Notes: generated by a model not told the origin, from the letters alone. A DNA stretch of 12,039 nucleotides from Thermoprotei archaeon ex4572_64 (GCA_002254895.1 NJDF01000061.1:1-12039), one strand, 5' to 3'. Shown: positions 1 through 7,487, counted from the first letter of the stretch. Numbers and translations are program-made.

Positions 1-111
1 AATTTGAAGTGCTTCATTACTTTCAATCTTCTTGAGAATTCTTCTAGGGACGTGTATTGACTTAAATCCAGCACTTATCAATCCTTCATGGAGTAATTTA
101 CCTAGAATCAT
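1..111 (-). CDS. Partial 5' end of an unrecognised protein gene
   Basis: The first 37 codons of a minus-strand gene are visible, from an ATG at 111-109 to the left edge, with no stop. The peptide begins MILGKLLHEGLISAGF and continues with a basic stretch (HVPRRILKKIE). I do not recognise the family. The start is supported by a Shine-Dalgarno-like AGAGATGAT about 5 nt upstream (roughly 117-125), close to the archaeal consensus GAGGTGAT. This is one of the few such sites in the window, so this gene probably has a leadered mRNA. An AT-rich stretch around 150-166 (minus strand AAAAATTATTGAT) could be its TATA region. It lies about 180 nt downstream of the aspartate kinase gene on the same strand, and that gap suggests its own promoter. 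Confidence 0.5.
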   Translation of the reverse strand, partial: MILGKLLHEGLISAGFKSIHVPRRILKKIESNEALQI

Positions 112-290
112 TAACTATCATCTCTTACGCATTCTACACTTTAATCAATAATTTTTCAGAATTTCTTGCACTAAAATCACTCTCATCTAGCTTTAAAGAA
201 CTACTTGCTTTACAAGCTACAAGTCTAAGCATACTTAAGGAATTGATATAGCCTTAAAGAAAGTGGTTCATAGTTCCTACATGACGTATC
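112..290. other. Intergenic spacer with one weak 32-aa ORF
   Basis: About 180 nt separates the stop of the aspartate kinase gene from the next minus-strand gene. The minus strand holds a short ORF (ATG at 232-230, TAG at 136-134, peptide starting MLRLVACKASSS), with a TTTAAGG-like box about 25 nt ahead of its ATG, as a leaderless archaeal gene would have. The peptide is rich in Ser/Lys and resembles nothing I know, so it may be chance. Nothing else stands out. Confidence 0.2.
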
Positions 291-1667
291 TCAAATACTA
301 TTAATCCACCACTTCTTAACCATTCTCTCGTGAAGTTTAGCTGCAAGTTTTATAGCATTTTCAGAATCAATAATTACTGATAAACTAACATCATAAGGAC
401 CTCTAAGTATTCCATATGTAGGTATGTCAACAATATCTTCAAGTAGATAACCTACTATTGATGGATCTCTAAGCCCGTAACCTATGACAGAGACTATCGA
501 TATGTTGGTTATGTAGTTATAGTCATTAATTACTTCAAGTCTTTTCAACTCATTAATTAATGCTAATACTTCACTTAACTTGTCATTCTTGACGATTATT
601 GATGTAGCTGTTTGTGTTGGTTGTTGAATAAATGATACTGTATTCACGTCTTTCGAGGATAATGCTGCTAATATGTGAACTATATTACTTAATTTTGTTA
701 AGGCTGCACCTTTAAGTATGACTAATGATAGGTCTCTCATTAGAGTAACGATCTTTACGGGTGGTGGACTTAATCTACTTGATACGACTGTTCTATCCCT
801 ACAATCCATACACGTAATGACTGTATTTATGTTAGTATCAATAACAGGCTCAAAAGTTCTTGGATGAAACTTCTTCGCACCTAACTGTGCACATGCGATA
901 GCTTCCTCATAACTAAGCTCATTTACAAGCTTAACATTACTCATGAATTTTGGATCACCAGTAAGTACTCCAGGTACGTCTGTATATAATACAACTTCTT
1001 TAGCGTTAATTATGGATGCTATGAGAGTTGCTGTGTAGTCACTACCACCTCTACCTAGTGTCGTGACTCTACCATCGATAGTACCTGCTATAAAGCCTGT
1101 AACTACAGGTACTACACCAGCATTTAAGTACTTAGTTAAAGTTTCAGAGACACTTCTTCTTGTTAATTCCATTATTGGCTTGGCTTCACCATAATTCTCA
1201 TCAGTAATTATACCTGCATCTCTACCTGTCAAGTACGTTGATTCAATACCAATACTTGTAAGGGCTGACCACATTAGAATAGCTGATAATCTCTCACCAA
1301 AAGACAGTACATAATCTCTCAATCTAGGTGTGACCTCATGAGTGATGCTTATTGCATGTGCAAGTTTGATAAGTTCATCGAAGAGTGTTGAAATTTCTCT
1401 GAAGACTGTTGTTGATAACTCATCACTAAGACTCATAGTTTTTAAAGCTTCTACGTGTTTTTCCTGAAGTTTAGTTACTCTCTCATACCAGTTAGTTGGC
1501 TTTTCCACAATTCTTAAAAGATCATCAGTAACGCCTTTCATAGCTGAAACTACAACAATGATTTTACTACCTTCATCAAGATACTTCTTAATTTCGTAAG
1601 CTGCTCTTAAATAATCTCCTCCTGAACTCAATACCGAACCACCAAATTTTAATACTCTAATAGTCAT
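291..1667 (-). CDS. lysC: Aspartate kinase
   Basis: Catalyses ATP-dependent phosphorylation of L-aspartate, the entry step to homoserine (threonine, methionine). The 458-aa length is normal for a monofunctional archaeal or bacterial aspartokinase. The amino-acid-kinase domain spans about residues 1-300. It carries the N-terminal KFGGS motif (7-11), SFGER (122-126), the glycine-rich GRGGSDYTA (205-213), and YTDVPGVLTGDPK (228-240) in the ATP-binding region. Residues about 305-455 have the length and alternating pattern of the two C-terminal ACT domains that usually bind the feedback amino acid; the effector cannot be told from sequence. The ATG at 1667 sits immediately before MTIRVLKFGGS, so the start is well fixed. 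The gene is divergent from asd, with a shared 125-bp upstream region. A minus-strand TATA-like box (CTTAAAATATTT, about 1683-1694) lies about 22-25 nt before the ATG, suggesting a leaderless mRNA. The gene looks intact, unlike its partner. Confidence 0.95.
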   Translation of the reverse strand: MTIRVLKFGGSVLSSGGDYLRAAYEIKKYLDEGSKIIVVVSAMKGVTDDLLRIVEKPTNWYERVTKLQEKHVEALKTMSLSDELSTTVFREISTLFDELIKLAHAISITHEVTPRLRDYVLSFGERLSAILMWSALTSIGIESTYLTGRDAGIITDENYGEAKPIMELTRRSVSETLTKYLNAGVVPVVTGFIAGTIDGRVTTLGRGGSDYTATLIASIINAKEVVLYTDVPGVLTGDPKFMSNVKLVNELSYEEAIACAQLGAKKFHPRTFEPVIDTNINTVITCMDCRDRTVVSSRLSPPPVKIVTLMRDLSLVILKGAALTKLSNIVHILAALSSKDVNTVSFIQQPTQTATSIIVKNDKLSEVLALINELKRLEVINDYNYITNISIVSVIGYGLRDPSIVGYLLEDIVDIPTYGILRGPYDVSLSVIIDSENAIKLAAKLHERMVKKWWINSI

Positions 1668-1792
1668 GTTCTAGACTCTTGAAAATATTTTAAGATAGTT
1701 TAAAATATTTACTATTCTAGAACTCTTACGTTCAAATTCACACCTCTACCATAACACTTATAAGTATTAAGTATATTTTTCCTGAGAAGTGT
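1668..1792. promoter_or_regulatory. Divergent lysC/asd promoter region with nested repeats
   Basis: This 125-bp spacer drives two aspartate-pathway genes in opposite directions. It contains an imperfect direct repeat TTCTAGACTCTT (1669-1680) and TTCTAGAACTCTT (1715-1727). Between them lie two copies of AAAATATTT (1682-1690 and 1702-1710), spaced 20 nt, about two helical turns. A perfect 10-bp palindrome ACTTATAAGT lies at 1756-1765, with TATATTTTT at 1772-1780. The AAAATATTT nearest the kinase gene fits its TATA box. Either the palindrome (centre about 32 nt before the asd ATG) or the following AT run fits asd. The symmetric flanking of the AT boxes by TCTAGA elements looks like an operator pair, but the regulator and ligand are unknown. 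Confidence 0.55.
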
Positions 1793-2853
1793 ATGGATAA
1801 GTTAAGAGTTGCTGTACTAGGTGCAACAGGACTTGTTGGTCAAAGATTTATACAAATACTACATGACCATCCATTCTTTCAACTAGATGTAATTACAGCA
1901 TCTGAGAAAAGTGCATATAGAAAGTATGGTGAGGTCGTTAAGTGGCTTATTGAGTATGAATTGCCAAGAGATGTTGCGGAAATGGAGTTGTTACCTATGG
2001 ATATCGATAAGTTACCTAAAGTTGATCTAGTATTCTCTGCCTTACCAAGTGATGTAGCTTCAAAAGTAGAGCCAGAACTTGCTAAAAGAGGATTCATAAT
2101 AATTTAAGACTCGAACCTGACATACCATTAATAGTACCTGAAGTAAATCTTGAACACCTCAAGCTAATTGAAGTACAGAGGAGACGTAGGGATTGGCGAG
2201 GACTAATCATAAAGAATCCTAACTGTACAACAATAATACTAACACTCTCTTTAAAGCCATTACTTGATAATTTTGGTATTAAGAGAATCTTCGTAACAAC
2301 AATGCAGGCAATCTCAGGTGCAGGTATTGGTAGTGATGCTGTTCTTGGAATGCAGATAACAGATAACATCATACCTTACATTAAAGGTGAAGAAGAGAAG
2401 GTAGAGAATGAGAGTAAGAAAATTCTCGGTACTTTAAGTAATGGTGAAGTTAGGTGGAGAGACTTCGAAATTATAGCAACAACTAATAGAGTACCGGTAC
2501 TTGATGGACATTTAGAATCAGTGTATGTTGAGCTTGAGAGAGAAGTAACTCTTAACGACATTATTAATGTATTTAGAGATTACACATCATCGATAAGTAA
2601 GCTCAATCTACCTACAGCACCTGAAAAACCCATAATCTATAGAGGTGAAATTGATAGACCACAACCAAGACTTGACAGAATGTGTGGTAAAGGCATGAGT
2701 GTTGTTGTAGGTAGAGTAAAGTTACCAAGTGAGAAGTCGAGAATTGTAAGATATCTAGTTCTTGGACATAACACTATTAGAGGTGCAGCAGGAAATACTG
2801 TACTCATTGGTGAAGTAATGTATAGAATGTTTCCTGAAATCTTAACACTATAA
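1793..2853 (+). pseudogene. asd: Aspartate-semialdehyde dehydrogenase, frameshifted by a small internal deletion
   Basis: The product reduces aspartyl phosphate to aspartate semialdehyde with NADPH, the step after aspartate kinase. Frame A (1793-2107) encodes the N-terminal Rossmann part with GATGLVGQRF (residues 10-19) and runs to RGFIII before an in-frame TAA at 2105-2107. Frame B, open from about 2098 to the TAA at 2851-2853, resumes with NLRLEPDIPLIVPEVN and carries the catalytic-cysteine motif NPNCTT (Cys codon 2224-2226), MQAISGAG, EIDRPQPRLDR and GHNTIRGAAG. Between the two, archaeal homologues have a short conserved SNAS-like segment that is absent here. The lesion is therefore best explained by loss of 3n+1 nt (about 13 or 16) at the repetitive CATAATAATTT, not a one-base error. 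An ATG at 2302 opens the downstream frame but lies after the catalytic cysteine, so it is not a credible start. Everything else matches a full-length enzyme. A sequencing or assembly deletion is as likely as a real mutation. Confidence 0.9.
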
Positions 2854-3238
2854 GGTAGATATTAAGATTACAAAAATGCCAAGAACCTTAAATACGACAT
2901 TAACCTTTGTGAAAAATCTCTTAAAAATCTTTACCAGATCTTGAGCTTCAGGAATGTACTTGATGGACTTTCTAACTATAGCATACTCCTTAATATTTCT
3001 TGGAGTAATTACTAGAGCCTCTAAAGGAACTATAAATGTAGTAAATACGTGAAGTATTATCTTACCAAGTAGGTTACTAGGTAACCAAAAATCTAAAACA
3101 CCAAAAACACCATTACTTTTTAAGACATACTTAACATTTGGTATTAATTTTTCAAGAACTCATGATGTCATAACTATCATCACTATATACCTTGTCGTTA
3201 GCTTTCCTGATAGATATTAAGACTTCCTTAATACTCAT
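2848..3238 (-). pseudogene. UbiE-like SAM-dependent methyltransferase, internally deleted and frameshifted
   Basis: An ATG at 3238-3236 begins 28 codons (MSIKEVLISIRKANDKVYSD, then DSYDIMSS) ending in TGA at 3154-3152. The other part, in a different frame from about 3159 to TAG at 2850-2848, starts LEKLIPNVKYVLKSNGVFGVL. It shows the class I methyltransferase hallmark RVLKPGG-like KYVLKSNGVFGVLDFW, followed by LVITPRNIKEYA, the layout of UbiE/MenG-type C-terminal halves. The SAM-binding glycine-rich motif and most of the N-terminal domain are missing, so a large in-gene deletion is needed on top of the frame change. The ATG follows the flavin-reductase stop by 7 nt, which implies an operon. 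The remnant ends against the asd stop, so the two genes converge with no spacer. The family call rests on the C-terminal pattern and is moderately secure; the substrate (a quinone ring or other) is unknown. Confidence 0.6.
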
Positions 3239-3245
3239 TTATATC

Positions 3246-3776
3246 TTAGGGTATCTTTATACTTAGAAATTTACCGCTACCATAGTAGAGAAGCATTTCT
3301 ATATTTCTCCAAGTATCTTTAAAAACTCCTTCTCTTACAAGTACTTCAACTACTTCACCAACTATTATTCTATGATCACCACCATCATAATCATTCCATA
3401 CCTTACATCCAAGTATGGCTAGTGCACCATCAACTCCAGGAACTTCAATTTTACTTAGTGATCTTAACTTTATATTCTTCTCCTTTACCTTATCCACTTT
3501 CCTACCCGTGACCGTACCACAATACCATGCAAGATCTTTCAACTCTGGACCGACAATAGATATTGTAAACTCTTTATGATATTTTAAGCACTCATAAGTA
3601 TATCTTGTTGGTGCAATTGCAGTAGCTATAAGTGGTGGTTTTCTAGATATTGGAATAACCCAACTAGCAGTCATAACATTAAAACCACCATCAGGTCTTT
3701 TACTTGTAATTAAAGTTACAAGATTAGGCATAACGATATAGCACGAGTTGATAATATCAACATTCACGTAACTCAT
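3246..3776 (-). CDS. Flavin-reductase-like FMN-binding split-barrel protein
   Basis: The 176-aa protein has the flavin reductase-like domain over almost its whole length. Near residues 20-45 is the typical LVTLITSKRPDGGFNVMTASW, where the NxMTASW segment contacts FMN. PPLIATAIAPTRYTYECLK (47-65) and EFTISIVGPEL (69-79) follow, as in archaeal members. These proteins bind FMN and usually reduce flavin or metal substrates with NAD(P)H; the partner here is unknown. The ATG at 3776 is supported by a minus-strand TATA box (GTTTATTT, 3801-3808) centred about 28 nt upstream, consistent with a leaderless transcript. The disrupted methyltransferase follows 7 nt after its stop. The gene appears intact. 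Confidence 0.85.
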   Translation of the reverse strand: MSYVNVDIINSCYIVMPNLVTLITSKRPDGGFNVMTASWVIPISRKPPLIATAIAPTRYTYECLKYHKEFTISIVGPELKDLAWYCGTVTGRKVDKVKEKNIKLRSLSKIEVPGVDGALAILGCKVWNDYDGGDHRIIVGEVVEVLVREGVFKDTWRNIEMLLYYGSGKFLSIKIP

Positions 3777-3800
3777 TACGATAGAGAAAAGTGAACTGGA

Positions 3801-3808
3801 AAATAAAC
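3801..3808 (-). promoter_or_regulatory. TATA box of the flavin-reductase gene
   Basis: Minus-strand GTTTATTT centred about 28 nt before the ATG at 3776, the spacing expected for an archaeal TBP site on a leaderless mRNA. Confidence 0.45.
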
Positions 3809-3865
3809 ATTACTATGACTTCATAATAAAGACTTTGTGAAAAAGTTAATTAAGTAATTAAATAA

Positions 3866-3982
3866 TTATGTAATTATGGAAATTTAATAATAGGTGCAAC
3901 AGCTATTGTGTACAATATTCCCTTAAAGAGTAAAGATAAAGATTTTGAGAAATTGATAGAATTTGGCTTAGTATTGATTTAA
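3866..3982 (+). pseudogene. C-terminal remnant of a PIN-domain (VapC-type) toxin
   Basis: An open stretch between stops on the plus strand encodes NLIIGATAIVYNIPLKSKD and then KDFEKLIEFGLVLI before TAA at 3980-3982. This matches the last part of a PIN-domain ribonuclease, where the usual pattern is DxLIAATA, a hydrophobic strand, a T/S-x-D turn, DF, and a terminal leucine-rich strand. The acidic residue normally before LI is Asn here. There is no start codon and no N-terminal half, so it is a relic. VapC toxins pair with an antitoxin gene; none is recognisable beside it. The rest of 3777-4069 is AT-rich and holds only the flavin-reductase promoter. Confidence 0.6.
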
Positions 3983-4069
3983 TAGGTTTTTAGAAAGTTG
4001 AAAATCAGTCCACTGGCGGTTTAATCACTTGTCATTAAGGGTGTGCATTCATCATTTATTAAAGATCTA

Positions 4070-4234
4070 TTAATGTTTAATAAGTACTTTTCTTCTTGTA
4101 AGTTCTTTAATCCAGTGATAAGCAATCTTGCCATTACCTTTCTTTAATCTTAATGTAATTTCATGATGATTTCTAAATTCTACATCAGCATCAATATTTA
4201 ATCTTTTTAAAAGTTCTAGGCTATGCAGCCTAGA
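4070..4234 (-). pseudogene. Frameshifted C-terminal tail of the radical SAM protein
   Basis: After the TAG at 4218-4216 that ends the rrp41/radical-SAM reading frame, a different minus-strand frame stays open from about 4234 down to a TAA at 4072-4070. It reads [20 protein letters not shown], then ITLRLKKGNGKIAYHWIKEL and a basic tail. It has no start codon and its composition is clearly coding. Restoring one base near the GCCTAGAA (for example GCCCTAGAA) joins GCIA directly to LELLKRLN, so a one-base deletion in the C run is the simplest explanation. The tail has the basic, alternating pattern of a small RNA-facing or structural domain, but I do not recognise it by name. The alternative is that it is the end of a separate gene whose start was lost. 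Confidence 0.55.
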
Positions 4235-5667
4235 TTATTTGCTTCCATATTTGCACCACAAGCCGCTTCATATACTTTCAATCCTGCCTTAATAGCCAGA
4301 TTTTTAATATTCTCTTTCAAGTCTCTAGCTTTGATGGGTATTTGCTCTTTTCCTTTTAACCTTTCAACTCTACTTGATAAGTCTATACCTACTGCTTTTA
4401 ACTTTTTAAATATATTTTCAGTTATTCTTAACGTACCTAAAACTATACAGTTAACGTTATATTCAAGACATAACTTGATAAGTTCTCTAGCATCTTTATC
4501 TGAATATCCTGGAATTATTGGTCTTAGAAATAGTGCTACATGAATGTTTCTACCTCTTAATCTTCTAATTGTCTCAAATCTTTCAATTGGGCTTGGAGCG
4601 TTAGGTTCAAGTTTCTCATAATCACTTATACATATGATAGTCATTAGGAAACTTATATTGGGTATGTAACTTCTAATTAAGTCTATATCATTATCGTTAA
4701 GTATCATTTTTGTACTTACTTGTGTTGGATTTCCAAGCTCACCAAAAGTTTTCAAGTATTCGAAAGTTCTATACTTAGTATCTTGTAGAAAAGGTTCAGT
4801 TACAGCCCCAAGTGCAAGCATTGTTCCTCCTTTACCAAGAACTACATATGGATTTATCGTTAAGGCATAGAGCATTTCATAAGCACTTAATGGATATGGT
4901 GTTACTCTTCCTGGAAATCCCATATCATAGATGTAACAGTACCTACATGCATCTCTTTCCATCCTATATATGTGATCTGACACTTTTAAAGCTAGCTCTA
5001 AAGCTCTCTCAATCTCATCAATACTCCACGATCCATCAGCCTGCATGAGTGTTATCAACTTCTTACTACCCATTAATGCTAAAGGCATATCGCCATCGCA
5101 GTAGTAATCTTCAATACCATTAAGATCAATTATTAATGCATTTTCAATCTTGCCTACAGAGACCCCTACAACTAGGTCTTTCATAGGTATACCTGCATCT
5201 GCAAGTGCAAGTGATGCTGCTGTTATAGCCGTTACTCTAGTACTACCGTCTGCTTGAATAACTTCAAGAAAAATGTCAATAGTTGTTCTTGGAAATTGTT
5301 CAAAGAGAATTACTGGTTCAAGTGCTTCTCTAATGATTTTAGAAATCTCAATTTCTCTTCTACTTGGTGCTGGATTTTTACGCTCATCAGCTGTGCTGAA
5401 GGGAGCCATATGATAACGTACTCTAAGTATTGCTCTATCTGGAAGTGCTATATGTTTTGGATGTACTTCACGTGGTCCATAGACTGCAGCTATGACCGTT
5501 GTATTTCCATAAGATACTAAGGCAGAACCATCAGCATTACTTAAAATACCTACCTCCATGCGTATAGGTCTATGTTCTTCAAGACCTCTACCATCAACTC
5601 TCTTACCTTCCCTAATTAGAGCTCTAACAACTTCCGCACTAATCTCTCTCATCACGTATTTGGACAT
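4216..5667 (-). CDS. rrp41: Exosome subunit Rrp41 fused to an SPL-like radical SAM domain
   Basis: Residues 1-240 are archaeal exosome Rrp41, the RNase-PH-type subunit that degrades RNA 3' to 5' by phosphorolysis in a ring with Rrp42. They align through the whole family length: GKRVDGR (21-27), [12 protein letters not shown] (96-107), the phosphate-binding ADGSTR (139-144), and [15 protein letters not shown] (181-195), where D187 and D193 match the catalytic acids of Sulfolobus Rrp41. The helix [10 protein letters not shown] ends where Rrp41 normally has about ten more residues. At residue 241 (about nt 4947) it becomes [13 protein letters not shown]. From there it is a radical SAM protein of the COG1533 / spore-photolyase-like type, with [31 protein letters not shown] and RPIIPGYSD. 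That domain lacks its N-terminus, and the CX3CX2C cluster motif has lost its first cysteine (Glu237 sits there). A TATA-like CATTAAAG (5690-5697) lies about 26 nt before the ATG. The usual partner rrp42 does not follow. The fusion may be real or a deletion joint. Confidence 0.85.
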   Translation of the reverse strand: MSKYVMREISAEVVRALIREGKRVDGRGLEEHRPIRMEVGILSNADGSALVSYGNTTVIAAVYGPREVHPKHIALPDRAILRVRYHMAPFSTADERKNPAPSRREIEISKIIREALEPVILFEQFPRTTIDIFLEVIQADGSTRVTAITAASLALADAGIPMKDLVVGVSVGKIENALIIDLNGIEDYYCDGDMPLALMGSKKLITLMQADGSWSIDEIERALELALKVSDHIYRMERDACRYCYIYDMGFPGRVTPYPLSAYEMLYALTINPYVVLGKGGTMLALGAVTEPFLQDTKYRTFEYLKTFGELGNPTQVSTKMILNDNDIDLIRSYIPNISFLMTIICISDYEKLEPNAPSPIERFETIRRLRGRNIHVALFLRPIIPGYSDKDARELIKLCLEYNVNCIVLGTLRITENIFKKLKAVGIDLSSRVERLKGKEQIPIKARDLKENIKNLAIKAGLKVYEAACGANMEANNLGCIA

Positions 5668-5689
5668 TATTAGCTTAATATACTTACTG

Positions 5690-5697
5690 CTTTAATG
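5690..5697 (-). promoter_or_regulatory. Possible TATA box for the rrp41 fusion gene
   Basis: Minus-strand CATTAAAG, centred about 26 nt before the ATG at 5667, in the 53-nt gap after the ASCH-domain gene. It could allow rrp41 to be transcribed apart from the upstream genes. Confidence 0.35.
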
Positions 5698-5720
5698 TGT
5701 AAATTCATAGTGAGACGTTC

Positions 5721-6152
5721 TTAGTAAGGTTCAACTATGCACTCTCTAACTAATTGTCTTGCCTTATCATATTTTAGAAACATGTAGCTCATTGGTGGTG
5801 TTATTCCTAGTTGTCTAAGTTTTTCAAGACTTACAGGTCTGCATGGTTTGGGATTAATTACCTCTATAGCCATTGCTTTCGGATAATTCTCAACATAACT
5901 CCAATCTTCCTCATCAATACCTGTATTCTCAACTTTACTCATAATTAATTTAAGAACTTCAGGATGTTCAATGTATACCCTACCTGCAATAAAGTATCCA
6001 AACACAGCTTTTACAGGACTTGTAAAGTACATAATAATTAAGTCACCTGATCTTATGGGCTTACCTACGCATTTTCTTAACTCAAACTTCTTTACCTGAT
6101 TGAGAATTGCTTTTCCGTACTTAGGCTTGATTGAAAGTAACACAACACTCAC
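5721..6152 (-). CDS. ASCH-domain (PUA-like) protein
   Basis: The 143-aa protein opens with VVLLSIKPKYGKAILN (3-18) and FELRKCVGKPI (23-33), the signature of ASCH/PUA-like domains that bind RNA or modified bases. It continues with SGDLIIMYFTSPVKAVFGYF, where the small-domain beta barrel has its second strand pair. ASCH proteins are proposed coactivators or RNA-binding regulators in translation, and some act on modified nucleosides; no specific activity can be assigned. The start is a GTG at 6152 overlapping the previous stop (GTGA), and a second GTG at residue 4 would also leave the motif intact. The overlap shows co-transcription and probable translational coupling with the 86-aa gene. The gene is intact and precedes rrp41 by 53 nt, in an RNA-related cluster. 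Confidence 0.75.
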   Translation of the reverse strand: MSVVLLSIKPKYGKAILNQVKKFELRKCVGKPIRSGDLIIMYFTSPVKAVFGYFIAGRVYIEHPEVLKLIMSKVENTGIDEEDWSYVENYPKAMAIEVINPKPCRPVSLEKLRQLGITPPMSYMFLKYDKARQLVRECIVEPY

Positions 6153-6409
6153 AGTTTACTCATAATCTCTCTATAACGTTTAATTAAATTTCTAATTAAT
6201 TGTAATTCCTCAATTTCACTTACTAGAAATTCCTCCACATTATTAATAATGTAGTTCATAAAATCTAAACAATAATCTTCACTCAATTCGACGTTTTCTA
6301 GCTCTTCAATGATGTAGTTAATTGCTATTCTAGATGAATATCCTTGAACTTTCTGTTTAAGTTCGCTCACTCTATCTTTAAAGTCACGTATAAGTTCTAA
6401 GCACTTCAT
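6149..6409 (-). CDS. Unrecognised 86-aa helical protein
   Basis: A small acidic, helix-rich protein with heptad-like Leu/Ile spacing (for example LELIRDFKDRVSELKQKVQ near residues 4-22, and EIEELQLIRNLIKRYREIM near the end). It probably forms a helical bundle or coiled coil. I do not recognise a family. Its ATG lies 2 nt after the stop of the COG1325 gene and its TGA overlaps the ASCH start by 4 nt. It is therefore embedded in a tight operon of RNA-associated genes and is very likely real. It could be an accessory subunit of one of its neighbours; that is inference from position alone. Confidence 0.7.
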   Translation of the reverse strand: MKCLELIRDFKDRVSELKQKVQGYSSRIAINYIIEELENVELSEDYCLDFMNYIINNVEEFLVSEIEELQLIRNLIKRYREIMSKL

Positions 6410-6411
6410 GA

Positions 6412-6891
6412 TTAATCAATCCCTAACTCTTTAAGTAATTTATCTGAACTTAAGTTCTTAATCTTCTGTTTATTGAGACCAATAACTATCTTAACAACAT
6501 CATCACCCTCATCTAGGTGAGGCTTACTTAAGTATAGACTCTGCTTGTTTATTCTTAAGTAGAGTTTTGATTTTTCAAATCTAATCTCAAAACTAGCTTT
6601 TATGATTTGTTTATCAAGATTATCTAGCATTGACACTACATGACTAATTACATTACTTGCAAGCTCGTTGTTTTGAACTTTAATTTTTATAATCTTAATC
6701 TCATTCCCATAATGACCGTAACTGCACGATTTTTCAATTTTAATGAGCGAGCGATAGTTGCTTGGTATCAATTTCTCGAGAGCCCTCACTACCTTACTCT
6801 CATCTTCAGTTGCGTGTACGTACGTCATGATCTCTACTGAACTTACTATATTTTCCTTCATACTATCAATTACTTTAAGTTTACTCGACAT
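6412..6891 (-). CDS. COG1325-type RNA-binding protein (predicted exosome-associated)
   Basis: The 159-aa protein has the family hallmarks: HATEDESKV (26-34), a following helix ending ALEKLIP, and GHYGNEIKIIKI (59-70). COG1325 proteins are small archaeal RNA-binding-fold proteins annotated as exosome-related because they neighbour exosome or RNase P genes; their biochemical role is not firmly known. Having one three genes before rrp41 fits that idea. The ATG at 6891 overlaps the end of the GTP cyclohydrolase gene by 22 nt. A second ATG at 6861 (residue 11) would remove the overlap and still keep the conserved domain, so the start is uncertain. The 86-aa gene starts 2 nt after the stop. The gene is intact. 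Confidence 0.8.
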   Translation of the reverse strand: MSSKLKVIDSMKENIVSSVEIMTYVHATEDESKVVRALEKLIPSNYRSLIKIEKSCSYGHYGNEIKIIKIKVQNNELASNVISHVVSMLDNLDKQIIKASFEIRFEKSKLYLRINKQSLYLSKPHLDEGDDVVKIVIGLNKQKIKNLSSDKLLKELGID

Positions 6892-7448
6892 TTAACATTT
6901 TTTCTCACTTCATTTAAATTTACATTAGTTGTGTCTCCATACCAATACTCCGTTACGAGCTTCATAGACTCATTCTTAACACCTCTAATTAATGTGCATA
7001 AATGTACTGCACATACCTTGCAGTAGATGAATCTTGCATTTAACTTTCTGAACAGGTAATGTGTAAGTTCTTGAGTAAACCTTTCCTGCAAGATTAATCT
7101 TGAAGAGTACCACTCAACTAGTCGTGCAATTTTGCTAAGACCAGGAACTTCAAGACCTCTAGGAATGTAGGCTATAGATGCTGAACCAATGATTGGTAGT
7201 AAATGATGTTCACAGAGACTGTGAAATCGAATATCTTCAACAATAATCAAAGAATTCTCAACTTTGTAAGTTATGGGGAAGAATTTAACCTGTGGCTCCT
7301 CCTCTCTCAAGCCTCTAGTTAGTTCAAGTAGAGTTTGTGCAACTCTTCTCGGTGTTTCTCTAATTCCTGATCTCTCAATATCCTCACCTAGAAGTTTTAA
7401 AATTTCCTTAACATGATATTCAATTTTACTAACTAGATGCTCATTCAT
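6870..7448 (-). CDS. folE: GTP cyclohydrolase I (FolE type)
   Basis: Converts GTP to 7,8-dihydroneopterin triphosphate, the first step to pterin cofactors and to preQ0 for archaeosine in tRNA. The 192-aa length is normal. Zinc and catalytic residues are in place: CEHH (C79, H82, equal to E. coli C110 and H113), AVHLC (H149 and C151, equal to E. coli H179 and C181), plus RETPRRVA (30-37), PGLSKIARLVEW (102-113) and QERFTQ (121-126). Many archaea use the MptA/FolE2 family instead, so a canonical FolE is somewhat notable; whether it serves tRNA or pterin synthesis cannot be told here. The start ATG at 7448 lies 39 nt after the tatC stop, with a CCTTAAATT box that could be a promoter. The end overlaps the next gene by 22 nt. 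The gene is intact. Confidence 0.93.
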   Translation of the reverse strand: MNEHLVSKIEYHVKEILKLLGEDIERSGIRETPRRVAQTLLELTRGLREEEPQVKFFPITYKVENSLIIVEDIRFHSLCEHHLLPIIGSASIAYIPRGLEVPGLSKIARLVEWYSSRLILQERFTQELTHYLFRKLNARFIYCKVCAVHLCTLIRGVKNESMKLVTEYWYGDTTNVNLNEVRKNVKCRVNLK

Positions 7449-7487
7449 ATGATAAAGAGATGAGTGACTTCAGAATTTAAGGATTTT

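Noticed and set aside
2090..2110. Programmed frameshifting or translational bypass in asd
   Set aside because: Conserved residues are missing from the DNA itself, so no recoding event could restore the protein.
2302..2853. A separate 183-aa gene starting at ATG 2302
   Set aside because: It is the downstream part of asd; the same frame is open and conserved far upstream of that ATG, including the catalytic cysteine.
4160..4200. C/D-box small RNA suggested by ATGATGA
   Set aside because: It lies inside the coding tail of the radical SAM protein and lacks a matching D box and guide layout.
4812..5048. Plus-strand ORF opposite the rrp41/radical SAM gene
   Set aside because: It is antisense to strongly conserved coding sequence and has no recognisable protein features.
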